Counted from the first letter of the stretch, positions 17,920 through 27,397 are shown. The stretch is DNA of 64,000 bases from Pseudomonadota bacterium (GCA_039024915.1 JBCCPK010000001.1:620001-684000); one strand, 5' to 3'. Translations and numbers: made by a program. The notes: a model not told the origin generated them from the sequence alone.

Positions 17920-17940
17920 TGTTGCAAATAAAAGTCAACT
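17920..17940. promoter_or_regulatory. Inverted-repeat operator, copy 4 (DUF1971)
   Basis: On the minus strand it reads AGTTGA - 9 bases - GCAACA, a weaker copy with two changed outer bases but the same half-sites and spacer. It lies 28 bp before the DUF1971 gene. The remaining part of 17893-18252 shows no gene. Confidence 0.5.
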
Positions 17941-18198
17941 AATAAAGAATGCGTACCACGCGCGCGATACGCGGCGCCGGAAGCGCGTACAGTTTTGCGC
18001 TGGGGTGGTCTTGGTCTTCCGCACGCGGAAAGCCCAATCACTTATAGCGGCCACTCCGGTCTTATTGGGGACCATCGCTTCGTGCCGTGTCCATACGCCT
18101 AGCGCGATGACGAGGTGCCTACCCTCCTACGGATAGGCGGGCGCTTATTGGCCGTCAGCCAATCGGCGCAGTGGCTGGAAATTTGGGAATGGCGCGCC

Positions 18199-18219
18199 GG
18201 TTCGAACGAAGTTCGAGCC
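18199..18219 (-). other. Stem-loop downstream of tRNA-Arg
   Basis: GGTTCGAAC - GAA - GTTCGAGCC forms a 9-bp stem (one G-T pair) with a 3-base loop, 33 bp past the tRNA 3' end. It may mark the end of the tRNA transcript or a processing hairpin. No T run follows. Confidence 0.35.
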
Positions 18220-18252
18220 CACTTTCGAGTTGGGTCGCCACGCCCGAAGGGC

Positions 18253-18329
18253 TGGCGCACCGGGGAAGATTCGAACTCCCGACCCCTAGATTCGTAGTCT
18301 AGTGCTCTATCCAGCTGAGCTACCGGTGC
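18253..18329 (-). tRNA. tRNA-Arg (anticodon ACG)
   Basis: A complete 77-nt cloverleaf with encoded CCA. The acceptor stem is GCACCGG/CCGGTGC, the anticodon stem CTAGA/TCTAG with loop CTACGAA (anticodon ACG), and the T arm contains GTTCGAATC. ACG is normally edited to ICG and reads CGU, CGC and CGA arginine codons. It stands alone between the DUF1971 unit and the histidine kinase. Confidence 0.95.
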
Positions 18330-18494
18330 ATCGCCGGAGGGGCCGCACAGCCCGTCTCCAACAGGGCGAGACGCTTAGCCCAAGGCCTAGGGCAATGCAA
18401 GCACCGATCCACCGGGACATGAGCCTCGGGTGAGCAGGCCTACATGGGCGCAAACGTCTCGGCAGGAATAACTCAGGTGGGAATAACTCTGCCC

Positions 18495-20012
18495 CTAAAC
18501 TGCAGGTTCGACACGAGCGCTGGCAAGGGTAACGATGAACTGCGCGCCGCGCCCATCCGGCCCGGGAGCGTATGTGATTTCGCCGGCATCGACCTGCGCA
18601 AGTTCGCGCGCGATCGCCAGACCCAAGCCCGTGCTGCCCCTGCGCGACTGATCTCCGCGGAAGGGCTGGAACAGGTTGGCATGCAGGTGCTCGGGGATAC
18701 CTGGGCCATTGTCGCTAACAACCAGACGAAGGGTATCACCATCGAGTGCGCCTTCGATGCGCATCGCCATAGACTGCGGGACGACCGCCTCATCGCTTGG
18801 CGGGGCGCTGGCGGCTGCTTCCAGGGCGTGGCGTCCGTTGCGCATAAGATTGAGGAGGATACGGAACAGGTTGTCCCGTCCCACGCGCACCGTAAGTACC
18901 CGGTCGACGGCGTTTTCAAGAGCGATGGTCTTGTGGCCGCGAAGACCGGCAAACTCCGCTGCCTCATCAATGAGGTCGTAAAGAGTGAAGGTCGTCCTGT
19001 TCGGTGCCTCCTCCTGCACTTTGCCATAGGCCAGGGTCGCTTCGCAGAATGAGACTGCACGATCGATGGCACGCACGATACGCGGCGCGATCCTTTGAAC
19101 ATGTGGGTCGTCGATAGCCTCGAGGCGCTCGGACAACAGATGCGCGCTCGAAAGAAGGTTGCGGAGATCGTGGTTGATCTTGGAAACCGCAAGACCGACA
19201 TCGGCCAGCCGACGACGTTCGGACAGCATGGTTCGTAGGTCGCTTTGCATCGAGGACAAGCGACGTTCCGCCCTGCCCAACTCATCAAGGCGCTTTGATG
19301 GCGCGATGATGGATCCGGGATCATCAGGGTTTTCGGCAAAGCTGGCCATTGCCATGTCGAGCCTCTGCAAAGGTCGAACAAACAGCCAATTCAGCGTCAA
19401 ATAGACCAATAGCGCGGTGATCACAGAAATGAAGATCGAAAGAAACAGAATGTTGCGCGAGAAACCGAGCATCGCTTCGCGCAGGTAACGCTCCTCGACT
19501 ACCACCTCGACCTTGCGACTATCAGGCGGCTCGGGTTGGCCATAAATTCGCAGAACCCGGTCACCGCCGGCAAGCGTCCCGAAGGCTTCAGTGATCGACG
19601 TGAGAGGATTGGAGGTGGTGACGGCGACATCAACTGCGAGATTGGCAACGATCGTTCCGTCAATCCCCGTGCGCTGCGCAAGAAAACGCCGCTCTCCGTC
19701 GATGACCAGCGCCAGTTCAAAAGCCTCCAGCGTTTCCAGAAGCACCTGCTGCATCATCGCATCATTTGCCTGCACATCCCCGTACGTTGTCGGATCGAGC
19801 GCGGCGACGGCCAACTCCGCGTCCGCCAAGCGATCCTCCAGCCAATTATTGCGAAAATTCGCGATCGACGGCACGAAGATCATGACTTCCGCGATCATGA
19901 CAAAAACGATCGTCAGGACCAGGAGTTTCGCAGACAGGCCAGCTCCGCGCCGATCTTTCGATCGGCCCGGAGTGTCTGATGTCTGCGCTGTGTTCACATT
20001 CGGATCGCGCAT
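18495..20012 (-). CDS. Orphan membrane sensor histidine kinase
   Basis: A 505-residue HAMP-type histidine kinase. One membrane span lies at about residues 28-50 and another at about 186-210, with a roughly 135-residue periplasmic sensor between them. A HAMP and linker region follow, then an H-box KINHDLRNLL with the phospho-acceptor near residue 281. N (LLNLMRNGRHALEA), G1 (SDNGPGIP) and G2 (GSTGLGLAIARE) boxes complete the ATPase domain, all intact. No response-regulator gene is adjacent, so its partner is encoded elsewhere. The signal sensed is unknown. Confidence 0.92.
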   Translation of the reverse strand: MRDPNVNTAQTSDTPGRSKDRRGAGLSAKLLVLTIVFVMIAEVMIFVPSIANFRNNWLEDRLADAELAVAALDPTTYGDVQANDAMMQQVLLETLEAFELALVIDGERRFLAQRTGIDGTIVANLAVDVAVTTSNPLTSITEAFGTLAGGDRVLRIYGQPEPPDSRKVEVVVEERYLREAMLGFSRNILFLSIFISVITALLVYLTLNWLFVRPLQRLDMAMASFAENPDDPGSIIAPSKRLDELGRAERRLSSMQSDLRTMLSERRRLADVGLAVSKINHDLRNLLSSAHLLSERLEAIDDPHVQRIAPRIVRAIDRAVSFCEATLAYGKVQEEAPNRTTFTLYDLIDEAAEFAGLRGHKTIALENAVDRVLTVRVGRDNLFRILLNLMRNGRHALEAAASAPPSDEAVVPQSMAMRIEGALDGDTLRLVVSDNGPGIPEHLHANLFQPFRGDQSRRGSTGLGLAIARELAQVDAGEITYAPGPDGRGAQFIVTLASARVEPAV

Positions 20013-20072
20013 GTCGCGTTTGCCTCATGACGCTCTTGGATGCCAGATGGCGGACTCTTGTGTGGCTCGGAC

Positions 20073-21623
20073 CTAACCAAACCGCTGCAAGAACGTGATG
20101 ATCTTGCGAAGCGTTGGGTTGTCAGTCGCCCCTTTGTAGTACTCGACAGCTGCGCGGCGACCGACTTCCGACAAGGTCGGGTAGGCGGCGACCCAAGAGG
20201 TGATATCGGACACCTTCATTCCCTTGGCAACGGCAAGCCCCCAAAGAGAGATGATCTCGCCTGCGCGGGGTCCAACAATGACGGCGCCCAGGATTTTGCC
20301 ACGCTTGGTGGTGAACACCTTGATGAAGCCGGCAGTGGTGCGTTCGGCGATCGCGCGGTCGTTCTCATGGAATGGCCAGCGCAGGATCTTGATGTCATCG
20401 CGTCCTTTGAGTTCTTCTTCGGTTACGCCCACGGAGGCAACTTCGGGATCGGTGTAAGTGGTCTTGGGCAGAATGGTTGCATTCTGCTTCACCGGGAGCC
20501 GAAACAAGATGTTTCGCGAGATCAGCGCACCGTGGTAGCCGGCCACGTGGGTGAACTGGAGGCCACCAGCAACATCCCCGATAGCGAAGACCTTCTTGTT
20601 GGACGTGCGTAGCCCGGCGTCGACCTTGATGCCGCGACGATCGTAGTCGATGCCAGCTTTCTCAAGATCGAGCCCCTCGACATTAACAGCGCGGCCGGCA
20701 GCGACCAACAGATGTGAGCCCCGGATGATCTCGCGAACGGCCTGCTCACCTTGGCCCTTTTCGACCGTCACGGCGACGCCCGACGCGTCTTTGGCGACCT
20801 CAACAACCTTGGCGTGCTCATGGATCGCGATCCCTTCGCCCTCGAGATGGTCTTTGACCAGATCGGCGGCTTCGCGGTCCTCGCGACCGAGAACTTGAAA
20901 GCCCTCCAGCACCGTGACGTGTGCGCCGAGCCGACGATGGGCCTGCGCCAGTTCAAGCCCGATCGGACCGGCACCGATAATGATCAGATGTTCGGCGAGC
21001 TCGGTGCGGTCGAAAATGATTTCGTTGGTGAGGTACGGCACCGTATCAAGGCCTGGGATCGGCGGAACTGCGGGCCGGGAACCGGTTGCGATAACCACCC
21101 GGCGGGCCTTGACGGTCGTGTTTCCGACTTGAACGGTGTTGGCATCCACGAAACGCGCTTCGCCGCCAAGGACGGTCACGCCCAGTCCTTCAAACCGTTC
21201 AACCGAGTCGTTTGGTTCAATTGTGCCGATCACTTCATGGATATGATCGTGGACGCGGGAGAAATCGACATCAAACGGCTTGCCTTTGGTGCCTTTGGCG
21301 AAAACGCCGAACTTCTCGCCTTCAGTGATGGCGTGGGCGTGCTTGGCCGCAGCTAGGATCGCCTTAGAGGGCACACAACCAACGTTCAGGCAATCGCCAC
21401 CCATACGGTGCTTCTCGATCAGCACCACCGGCACCCCAAATGAGGCCATGACGGCGGCGGTGGTCAGTCCTCCGGAGCCTCCACCGATGACCACAACATC
21501 AGGCGTCAGGGTCTGCGTGGTTTCTGCGGAGATGGTCGTTGCCGGCGGTGCGAGGGTGTGAGCAGCGTGGCTCGCTTCGGCTTTCGTGTTTTCAGCGGTG
21601 TGGTTTTCGGTTTGCGTGGACAT
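20073..21623 (-). CDS. FAD disulfide oxidoreductase, LPD/MerA-like
   Basis: This 516-residue enzyme has the class I flavoprotein disulfide-reductase layout. The FAD motif VIGGGSGG precedes the redox pair GGDCLNVGCVPSK, then an NAD(P) domain (IIGAGPIGLELAQ) and AIGDVAGG. At the dimer domain the catalytic HxxPT of lipoamide dehydrogenase reads AAYPTLSE, so the active-site His is missing. It is thus not a normal lipoamide dehydrogenase. I start at the ATG at 21623 because AAAGGA precedes it; the earlier ATG lacks one. It follows a TVP38 gene, a pairing frequent in alphaproteobacteria. Confidence 0.88.
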   Translation of the reverse strand: MSTQTENHTAENTKAEASHAAHTLAPPATTISAETTQTLTPDVVVIGGGSGGLTTAAVMASFGVPVVLIEKHRMGGDCLNVGCVPSKAILAAAKHAHAITEGEKFGVFAKGTKGKPFDVDFSRVHDHIHEVIGTIEPNDSVERFEGLGVTVLGGEARFVDANTVQVGNTTVKARRVVIATGSRPAVPPIPGLDTVPYLTNEIIFDRTELAEHLIIIGAGPIGLELAQAHRRLGAHVTVLEGFQVLGREDREAADLVKDHLEGEGIAIHEHAKVVEVAKDASGVAVTVEKGQGEQAVREIIRGSHLLVAAGRAVNVEGLDLEKAGIDYDRRGIKVDAGLRTSNKKVFAIGDVAGGLQFTHVAGYHGALISRNILFRLPVKQNATILPKTTYTDPEVASVGVTEEELKGRDDIKILRWPFHENDRAIAERTTAGFIKVFTTKRGKILGAVIVGPRAGEIISLWGLAVAKGMKVSDITSWVAAYPTLSEVGRRAAVEYYKGATDNPTLRKIITFLQRFG

Positions 21624-21695
21624 GGTCTTTTCCTTTGGCCCGGGCAAAGTGGGCGCGTGTTGTCTGATTGATTGAGATGGGAAACTTGGCTGGGC

Positions 21696-22568
21696 TTATG
21701 CCTCGGCCTTGCGGCCGCGGATGCGCTTGGCGACCGGCGGGATCAGCGCAACGATGCCCAGGGCAGCGAAGGCGACAATGATCTCGGTGGTCACCAGCGA
21801 GGCAAGATCGATCTGGCAGGTGCCATTGGCCGCACAACCGGGATTGGCTGCTTCCTGGGCCATGATGACGCTATCGAGGCCGGAGCCAACGAACGCGTAG
21901 GCAAACGTGCCCGGTGCGATCCCCAAAAAGGTCGCGATGAAGTAGCTCCGCAACGGCAGGTTTGCGAGCGCTGGTGCGAGATTGACCAGAGTGAACGGGA
22001 AGATCGGCGTCAGCCGCAAGAACAGCAGGTAGTTGAAGCCATCTTCCTTGAAGCCCTGCAATAGTTTGGTCAGCGTCGGACCGGCTTTCTCTGCGATGGC
22101 CTGTCCGAAGGCGGTCCGCGCAGCGAGGAAAAGCGCCGTCGCACCCACTGTTGCAGCGAAGACGACGGTCAACCCGCCAAACATCCACCCGAAAAGGAAG
22201 CCGGCCGCAATGGTCAGAAGGCTGGCTGCAGGAAAGCTCAGCGCAACGGCGACCGCATAGAGCGCGCCGAAGCCAAGGATGGACAACAGGTAATTGTTTT
22301 CGATGGTTGCGGCGAGTGCCTCGCGTTGCTGGATCAGACCCGACAAGCTGAGGTGCTGATGCAGGTCAAAGGCGAACGCGAGCGCCATGGCGCCAGCGAT
22401 AACGATCAAAGGCGCGAAGCGCTTGAGGTTTTGCACGATGGACGATCCTTGAGGAGCGCCAGCAGATTTGTCCGCTGACTGACTAGGAGAGAGATGCGCG
22501 GACGGCGCTTGCTGCGATGTGGCAAGCTCGGACCGAACAAGGTCTGAAGGGGCGAAGTCTTGGGCCAT
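21696..22568 (-). CDS. TVP38/TMEM64 (DedA-superfamily) membrane protein
   Basis: A 290-residue protein of the SNARE-associated/TVP38 family. After a polar, Ser-rich N-terminus of about 45 residues come about five hydrophobic stretches. The family core motifs FPAASLLTIAAGFLFGWMFG and FLRLTPIFPFTLVNL are visible. Related DedA proteins move lipids or maintain membrane potential, but the substrate here is unknown. The ATG at 22568 is preferred although the Shine-Dalgarno is weak, and the frame is open up to 22727. The flavoprotein gene follows in the same direction. Confidence 0.85.
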   Translation of the reverse strand: MAQDFAPSDLVRSELATSQQAPSAHLSPSQSADKSAGAPQGSSIVQNLKRFAPLIVIAGAMALAFAFDLHQHLSLSGLIQQREALAATIENNYLLSILGFGALYAVAVALSFPAASLLTIAAGFLFGWMFGGLTVVFAATVGATALFLAARTAFGQAIAEKAGPTLTKLLQGFKEDGFNYLLFLRLTPIFPFTLVNLAPALANLPLRSYFIATFLGIAPGTFAYAFVGSGLDSVIMAQEAANPGCAANGTCQIDLASLVTTEIIVAFAALGIVALIPPVAKRIRGRKAEA

Positions 22569-22943
22569 TGGTTCAGTTCTTTCAAAACTAGGCCCGGGAT
22601 CGTGCGGAAACAGGTGTTGCCAAATGGCCAATGTTGGCCTGTTTGGCTGAGCCGCGTCACCCGGGCGATGAGTGAGTGCGGGGTGCATGTTGAGAGGGGA
22701 CATAGCAGCGCTTTTCGGGTTGCGCATCGACCTCGCGCGCTATCTCGCGGGCTTGTGATGGCGCGTGTGATGAGCCCTCGAAACCTGTGATTGGCGGTGA
22801 TCGGAACGGTGAGCGCGATGTGAGCGCGATTGCGCCTCAAACCAGTCGAATCTGGTGGTGTTAAATGTGGAAGCGGCAGACACTACGGGGCGGCGGTGAC
22901 CGGACTGAAGTGAAGACAGGGCCATTTCAGCCGACCCCATTCA

Positions 22944-22973
22944 TTGACTTTTGCAAGCAGCCGTTCCTATAAG
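22944..22973 (+). promoter_or_regulatory. Sigma-70-like promoter for rpmH-rnpA-yidC
   Basis: TTGACT and TATAAG are separated by 18 bp and point towards rpmH, leaving a leader of about 155 bases. The rest of the 560-bp gap between the TVP38 start and rpmH (22569-23132) contains no gene that I can support. Confidence 0.65.
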
Positions 22974-23132
22974 CCCGGCCACACCGTCATTTCGGATGCA
23001 TGGATCATGCGCGTCGCCGCTCGAGTGCGCACGATCCGTAGGTATCCCTCTTGCAATTAGACTGTTCAAAATGTGGGCTGCCGGCCCTGCAAGCTTGGCG
23101 CCAGTTGAACCTAGACAGATGAGATCAGCGCT

Positions 23133-23267
23133 ATGAAACGGACTTTTCAACCATCCAAACTGGTCCGCAAGCGGCGGCACGGTTTCCGTGCACGTCTTGC
23201 TACGAAGGGCGGCCGCAAGGTTTTGGCAGCTCGCCGGGCGCGCGGTCGTAAGCGCCTCAGCGCTTAA
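23133..23267 (+). CDS. rpmH: 50S ribosomal protein L34
   Basis: A 44-residue basic protein, [20 protein letters not shown] onwards, ending in GRKRLSA. This is a near-canonical L34, a component of the large ribosomal subunit. It is too short for length-filtered gene calls and is easy to miss. It opens the conserved rpmH-rnpA-yidC-yihA cluster. Confidence 0.98.
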   Translation: MKRTFQPSKLVRKRRHGFRARLATKGGRKVLAARRARGRKRLSA

Positions 23268-23371
23268 TTGGCACCGGGGTCAAACAAGCGGCGCGTCGAA
23301 GCGCGGCCTTTGCCCGCATCGTGACCAAGCCCTTCCACGGGACAAGAGAGCACAAGCGGTCGCCCCGCCTG

Positions 23372-23812
23372 ATGCGCCTTACCCGACGGCCTGACTACAT
23401 ATCAGCGCGCGGTGGCCAGCAGTTTCGAACACCGGTTTTGGTTCTCCAAGCCAAGAAGCGGCCGTCCTCCATCGCCATGGAAAGCGCGGATGCAGCGCGG
23501 ATTGGGCTGACCGTAAGTCGAAAAGTTGGCGGCGCCGTTACACGCAACAGTGTAAAAAGACGCCTGCGCGAGACAATTGCTGCACATCCGGGTCTAGGTT
23601 TTAAGGCCGGATATGATTATGTGCTCATCGCAAGGGGGTCGTTGGCGCATGCGCCGTTTGGCAGCATCGTCACCAACCTGCAACGTGCGCTTGAAATGGT
23701 TCATAAAGAACAGGTACCAAGCCGAGGGCGACCGATGAGGGATCGCTCGGCCAAAATGGATGCCCACACAGTTCGGGCGACGCGGGACAAAGACCACAAG
23801 CCGGGCAGCTAA
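23372..23812 (+). CDS. rnpA: Ribonuclease P protein component
   Basis: The basic protein subunit of RNase P, which matures tRNA 5' ends together with the catalytic RNA. The RNR signature ARIGLTVSRKVGGAVTRNSV followed by KRRLRE is intact, and MRLTRRPDYISARGGQQF matches the usual N-terminus. I use the ATG at 23372 (146 residues); a GTG at 23321 in the same frame would add 17 residues. The C-terminal 30 residues are a polar extension beyond the usual family end. It lies 104 bp after rpmH. Confidence 0.95.
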   Translation: MRLTRRPDYISARGGQQFRTPVLVLQAKKRPSSIAMESADAARIGLTVSRKVGGAVTRNSVKRRLRETIAAHPGLGFKAGYDYVLIARGSLAHAPFGSIVTNLQRALEMVHKEQVPSRGRPMRDRSAKMDAHTVRATRDKDHKPGS

Positions 23813-23838
23813 GCCGCCGACTTAAGGACGCCGACGGA

Positions 23839-25671
23839 ATGGACAATCGCAATTACATTCTCGCCATCGTGCTCTCGCTGGGCATCCTTGTCGCCTGGCA
23901 ATATTTATACGTCGGCCCACAGATGGAAGCGGAACGGCAAAGACTTGAGGCGCAACAGGCTGCACAGGTGATCGATCCAACGACCGGCTCGGCGGTGCAG
24001 GTCGATGAGAGTGCGCCTGGCGAGGCACCTCCCGAGTTACCAGGCACCGTCACGCCGATGGACCGGCAAGCGGTGCTTGCTTCCTCCGAGCGCATCACGA
24101 TCGAAACTTCCCACATCACCGGCTCCATCAGCACGCAAGGCGGGCGGATCGACGACATTCACCTCGAAGAATATCGCGAGACACAGGAAGACGATTCCGA
24201 CACGGTCGTTCTGTTCTCGCCCTCTGGATCGGCTGATCCGTTTTACGCTGAGTTTGGTTGGGCGCAGGGCGGCGGTGGCTCCGCAACTTTGCCGACCGCA
24301 TCAACGATCTGGTCGGTGGAAGGCAATCAAACGCTGACACCTTCGAGCCCCGTTACCTTGCTTTATGACAATGGTGAGGGGCTGATCTTCCGGCGCACCA
24401 TCGCGCTCGACGACGACTACATGTTCACAGTCAGGCAAGAGGTTGAGAACACCTCTGAGGCAGGGGTTCTTCTGTACCCGTACGGATTGGTAGCCCGCCA
24501 TGGGGAGCCACGCACGAGCCGGCTATTCATTCTGCATGAAGGGTTGATCGGCTGGTTCGGCCAGGATGACGGGCTGGCCGAGGTCGATTATGACGATCTA
24601 CGCGACGACGGCCCCATCCAATACCGCAATGTCGAAGAGGGCTGGCTCGGGATCACTGACAAATACTGGGCAGCGACGCTTATACCCTCGGGGCTTGAAG
24701 CCTATCGCGGCGAATTCCGCGTTGATCAGATCGCGACCGGTGAGAGCTTCGTCGCATCCTATCTGGGCGGTGGCTTCGAGATCGCGCCGGGTTCGACGGT
24801 CGCGATCGAAAACAATCTGTTCGCCGGCGCAAAAGAGGTGGCCATCGTTGATGGTTATGAGGCTGCCCTGGGCGTCGAGCGGTTCGAACTGCTGATCGAT
24901 TGGGGCTGGTTCTACTTCCTCACCAAACCGATGTTCCACGCCATCAAATGGCTGTTCGGTATCTTCGGCAATTTCGGCGTTGCGATCCTTCTCATCACGG
25001 TCGCCATCAAGCTGGTCTTCCTGCCGCTCGCCAACAAATCCTACGCTTCGATGTCGAAGATGAAGAAGGTGCAACCGCAGCTGAAGGAAATCCAGGAGCG
25101 CTATAAGGAAGACAAGCCCGAACTGCAAAAGCAGATGATGGCGCTTTACCAGAAAGAAAAGATCAATCCGGTTGCCGGCTGTTGGCCCGTGCTGATCCAG
25201 ATCCCGGTTTTCTTCGCGCTCTATAAGGTGCTGTTCGTCACCATCGAAATGCGCCATGCGCCGTTCTTCGGCTGGGTGCAGGACCTTTCCGCCCCTGATC
25301 CCACCTCGATCTTCAACCTGTTCGGGTTGCTGCCGTATGACCCGACCCTGGTGCCACTTATCGGGCCGCTATTGGGCCTCGGCGTCTGGCCGATCCTGAT
25401 GGGCCTGACGATGTTCGTTCAGATGAAACTGAACCCGCAGCCTACTGATCCTACGCAAGCGGCGATCTTCACGTGGATGCCGATCGTTTTCACATTCATG
25501 CTCGCCACATTCCCCGCTGGTCTCGTCATCTACTGGACGTGGAACAACTTCCTCTCGATCATCCAGCAAGCTGCGATCATGAAACGGCACGGCGTAAAAA
25601 TCGAGCTTATGGACAATCTGCGCGCCATGTTCGGCAAGAAAGATAAGGACGCCAATCAGCCTGCCGAATAG
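23839..25671 (+). CDS. yidC: Membrane protein insertase YidC
   Basis: A 610-residue Gram-negative-type YidC. One N-terminal span (YILAIVLSLGILVAWQYLYV), a large periplasmic beta domain (about 50-360), then the 60-kDa insertase core with FGVAILLITVAIKLVFLPLA and NPVAGCWPVLIQIPVFFALY. It inserts proteins into the inner membrane, alone or with SecYEG. Start follows rnpA by 26 bp in the conserved cluster. Confidence 0.98.
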   Translation: MDNRNYILAIVLSLGILVAWQYLYVGPQMEAERQRLEAQQAAQVIDPTTGSAVQVDESAPGEAPPELPGTVTPMDRQAVLASSERITIETSHITGSISTQGGRIDDIHLEEYRETQEDDSDTVVLFSPSGSADPFYAEFGWAQGGGGSATLPTASTIWSVEGNQTLTPSSPVTLLYDNGEGLIFRRTIALDDDYMFTVRQEVENTSEAGVLLYPYGLVARHGEPRTSRLFILHEGLIGWFGQDDGLAEVDYDDLRDDGPIQYRNVEEGWLGITDKYWAATLIPSGLEAYRGEFRVDQIATGESFVASYLGGGFEIAPGSTVAIENNLFAGAKEVAIVDGYEAALGVERFELLIDWGWFYFLTKPMFHAIKWLFGIFGNFGVAILLITVAIKLVFLPLANKSYASMSKMKKVQPQLKEIQERYKEDKPELQKQMMALYQKEKINPVAGCWPVLIQIPVFFALYKVLFVTIEMRHAPFFGWVQDLSAPDPTSIFNLFGLLPYDPTLVPLIGPLLGLGVWPILMGLTMFVQMKLNPQPTDPTQAAIFTWMPIVFTFMLATFPAGLVIYWTWNNFLSIIQQAAIMKRHGVKIELMDNLRAMFGKKDKDANQPAE

Positions 25672-25680
25672 GCCAAGCGC

Positions 25681-26364
25681 ATGGCGGGCGAGATCAACCT
25701 CGACAGCCTTGGGCTGTCACCCTCTCACCTTGATGCGGGCGCTCAGATATTCGCCAGACCGTGGGGCTTCGAGAAAGGTGTCGTTGCGCCAGACGGCCTG
25801 CCGACGGACGGACGGGTTGAGATCGCCTTTGCCGGCAGATCGAACGTCGGGAAGTCTTCCCTTCTGAACGCTCTGGTCGGGCAGAAGGGTCTTGCCCGCA
25901 CATCCAACACCCCTGGCCGGACGCAGGAACTGAACCTCTTCATTTCTGAGGGCCCGCTTCGGATCGTCGATATGCCCGGCTACGGGTTCGCGAAGGCACC
26001 GAAGGATGCCGTTGATCGGTGGAATCGGCTGATCCGACGCTACTTGCGCGGTCGGGTCGAGTTGGCTCGGGTGTTCGTTTTGATCGATAGCCGCCACGGC
26101 CTCAAGCCCAACGATCTCGAAATCCTGAAGATGCTCGACGAGACGGCGGTGGGTTACCAGATCGTTCTGACCAAGTCGGACAAACTTAAGCCGGGCCAGC
26201 TTGCACGCGTCACGGCACAGACCGCCGAGGCAATCTCCAAGCGGCCCGCTGCCTTTCCTTTTCTGGCCTCAACCTCATCGGAAAAAGGCGATGGTATCGA
26301 CGTCGTGCGCGGCTTTATCGCCCGGCTCCTTGATGATCTTGGCGCGCTGGAGTTTGAGGATTAG
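25681..26364 (+). CDS. yihA: Ribosome biogenesis GTP-binding protein YihA/YsxC
   Basis: A 227-residue TRAFAC GTPase: G1 [10 protein letters not shown]3 DMPGYG and G4 TKSD, with the family's SNTPGRTQ switch region. YihA/EngB assists late assembly of the large ribosomal subunit. It starts 9 bp after yidC, in the usual order for Hyphomicrobiales, and is the last plus-strand gene before two minus-strand genes. Confidence 0.96.
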   Translation: MAGEINLDSLGLSPSHLDAGAQIFARPWGFEKGVVAPDGLPTDGRVEIAFAGRSNVGKSSLLNALVGQKGLARTSNTPGRTQELNLFISEGPLRIVDMPGYGFAKAPKDAVDRWNRLIRRYLRGRVELARVFVLIDSRHGLKPNDLEILKMLDETAVGYQIVLTKSDKLKPGQLARVTAQTAEAISKRPAAFPFLASTSSEKGDGIDVVRGFIARLLDDLGALEFED

Positions 26365-26377
26365 GCAGACCCGCTTT

Positions 26378-26929
26378 TCAGACCGGTTCAAGCCATCCCC
26401 TGTAACGCACCAGAATCTGGTGGTTGCGAGGCAACCAAGCTGGTGCTGATAACCCAATGTCGAAGGTGAAGCGCCCCTTGGCCACCCCTTCAGTTGCTTG
26501 GACTTGCGGCAACAGGGCTGCAGGAAGCGGCACACCCAAGCACCAGCCTCTGTGCAACACCAGTTTTATTCCGCCATTACATGGCACGAGCTCTTGTTCG
26601 CAGGTCAGCAAGCCAAAGCGCTCACGAACATGGTACTCTTTAGGTGACGCAAGGCAGGTCGAACTGAAAGCCGCATGACCAAAATGCCGAGTCCAATTTT
26701 CGGAAAGCGATCGGCGCACTTTCCTCACCGAGACCGGTGTCTCCTCGGTCGCTGGAGGGAAGCGAAATACAGCGCAAACGAGTTGAGCTACCACACTCGT
26801 CCCGCGTTTTACGGATGCCATACCGCGATAGCTCTGATCTGCTCCGCCCTCATGAAGTGCTCGGACCGCAGGATGCAAGGCCTTCCAACGATCACCACAC
26901 GCGCGACGAAACAGGGTTTGGTTCCCCAT
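26378..26929 (-). CDS. DUF4166 domain protein
   Basis: A 183-residue protein matching the DUF4166 family: LFRRACGDRWKALHPAVRALHEG at the start and LPAALLPQVQATEGVAKGRFTFDI in the second half. Function is unknown; the family is often encoded next to DCC thiol-oxidoreductases, as here, where only 3 bp separates the two genes. No signal peptide is seen. It converges with yihA. Confidence 0.8.
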   Translation of the reverse strand: MGNQTLFRRACGDRWKALHPAVRALHEGGADQSYRGMASVKRGTSVVAQLVCAVFRFPPATEETPVSVRKVRRSLSENWTRHFGHAAFSSTCLASPKEYHVRERFGLLTCEQELVPCNGGIKLVLHRGWCLGVPLPAALLPQVQATEGVAKGRFTFDIGLSAPAWLPRNHQILVRYRGWLEPV

Positions 26930-26932
26930 GGC

Positions 26933-27397
26933 TCAGTCCATAAGGCGCGCGCGTAGCTTTGGGTCAGGGATGGCGCACATATCGGTTCGCCCAAACAGGC
27001 GGTAGCGGCTGCGCGCTAGATGGCCGTAGAGCCAGTCCTGCAAAGGGCGCGGGATCAACCTTAAGGGTTGGAGGAGGTATCCGACACCACCAATGATGCG
27101 CCCCGCGCGGATCATCGCGTCCAGCGATGTGTAGGCGCGTCCATCATGAAGCAGCAGCCAGCTCTCGGGGTCATCCGTGCTCACGCCATAGTGGTTAAGC
27201 ACCGCCCGACCGAGAGGGGTTTGCACCCTGCAAATTCGAAACTGACCCTTCGTGTCGAAGCGCGCGATCAGCCGTGCCCCAAAAGAGCACAGGGCGCACT
27301 CGCCATCCATGAAAGTGATAGGACCCGCATCGTCGAAGGCGGGCACATTCGGGTCGCTGCGATAGCTGTAAGGTTCGGAGCTGACGAGACGCTGCAT
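26933..27397 (-). CDS. DCC-family thiol-disulfide oxidoreductase (DUF393)
   Basis: A 154-residue protein with the DCC signature FMDGECALCSFGARL, a CXXC within a thioredoxin-like fold, followed by WLLLHDGRAYTSLDA and the C-terminal YRLFGRTDMCAIPDP. The ATG at 27397 opens the conserved domain; the frame is open further upstream. Members are proposed disulfide reductases, with no fixed substrate. It is cotranscribed with DUF4166 and faces argB across 156 bp. Confidence 0.85.
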   Translation of the reverse strand: MQRLVSSEPYSYRSDPNVPAFDDAGPITFMDGECALCSFGARLIARFDTKGQFRICRVQTPLGRAVLNHYGVSTDDPESWLLLHDGRAYTSLDAMIRAGRIIGGVGYLLQPLRLIPRPLQDWLYGHLARSRYRLFGRTDMCAIPDPKLRARLMD

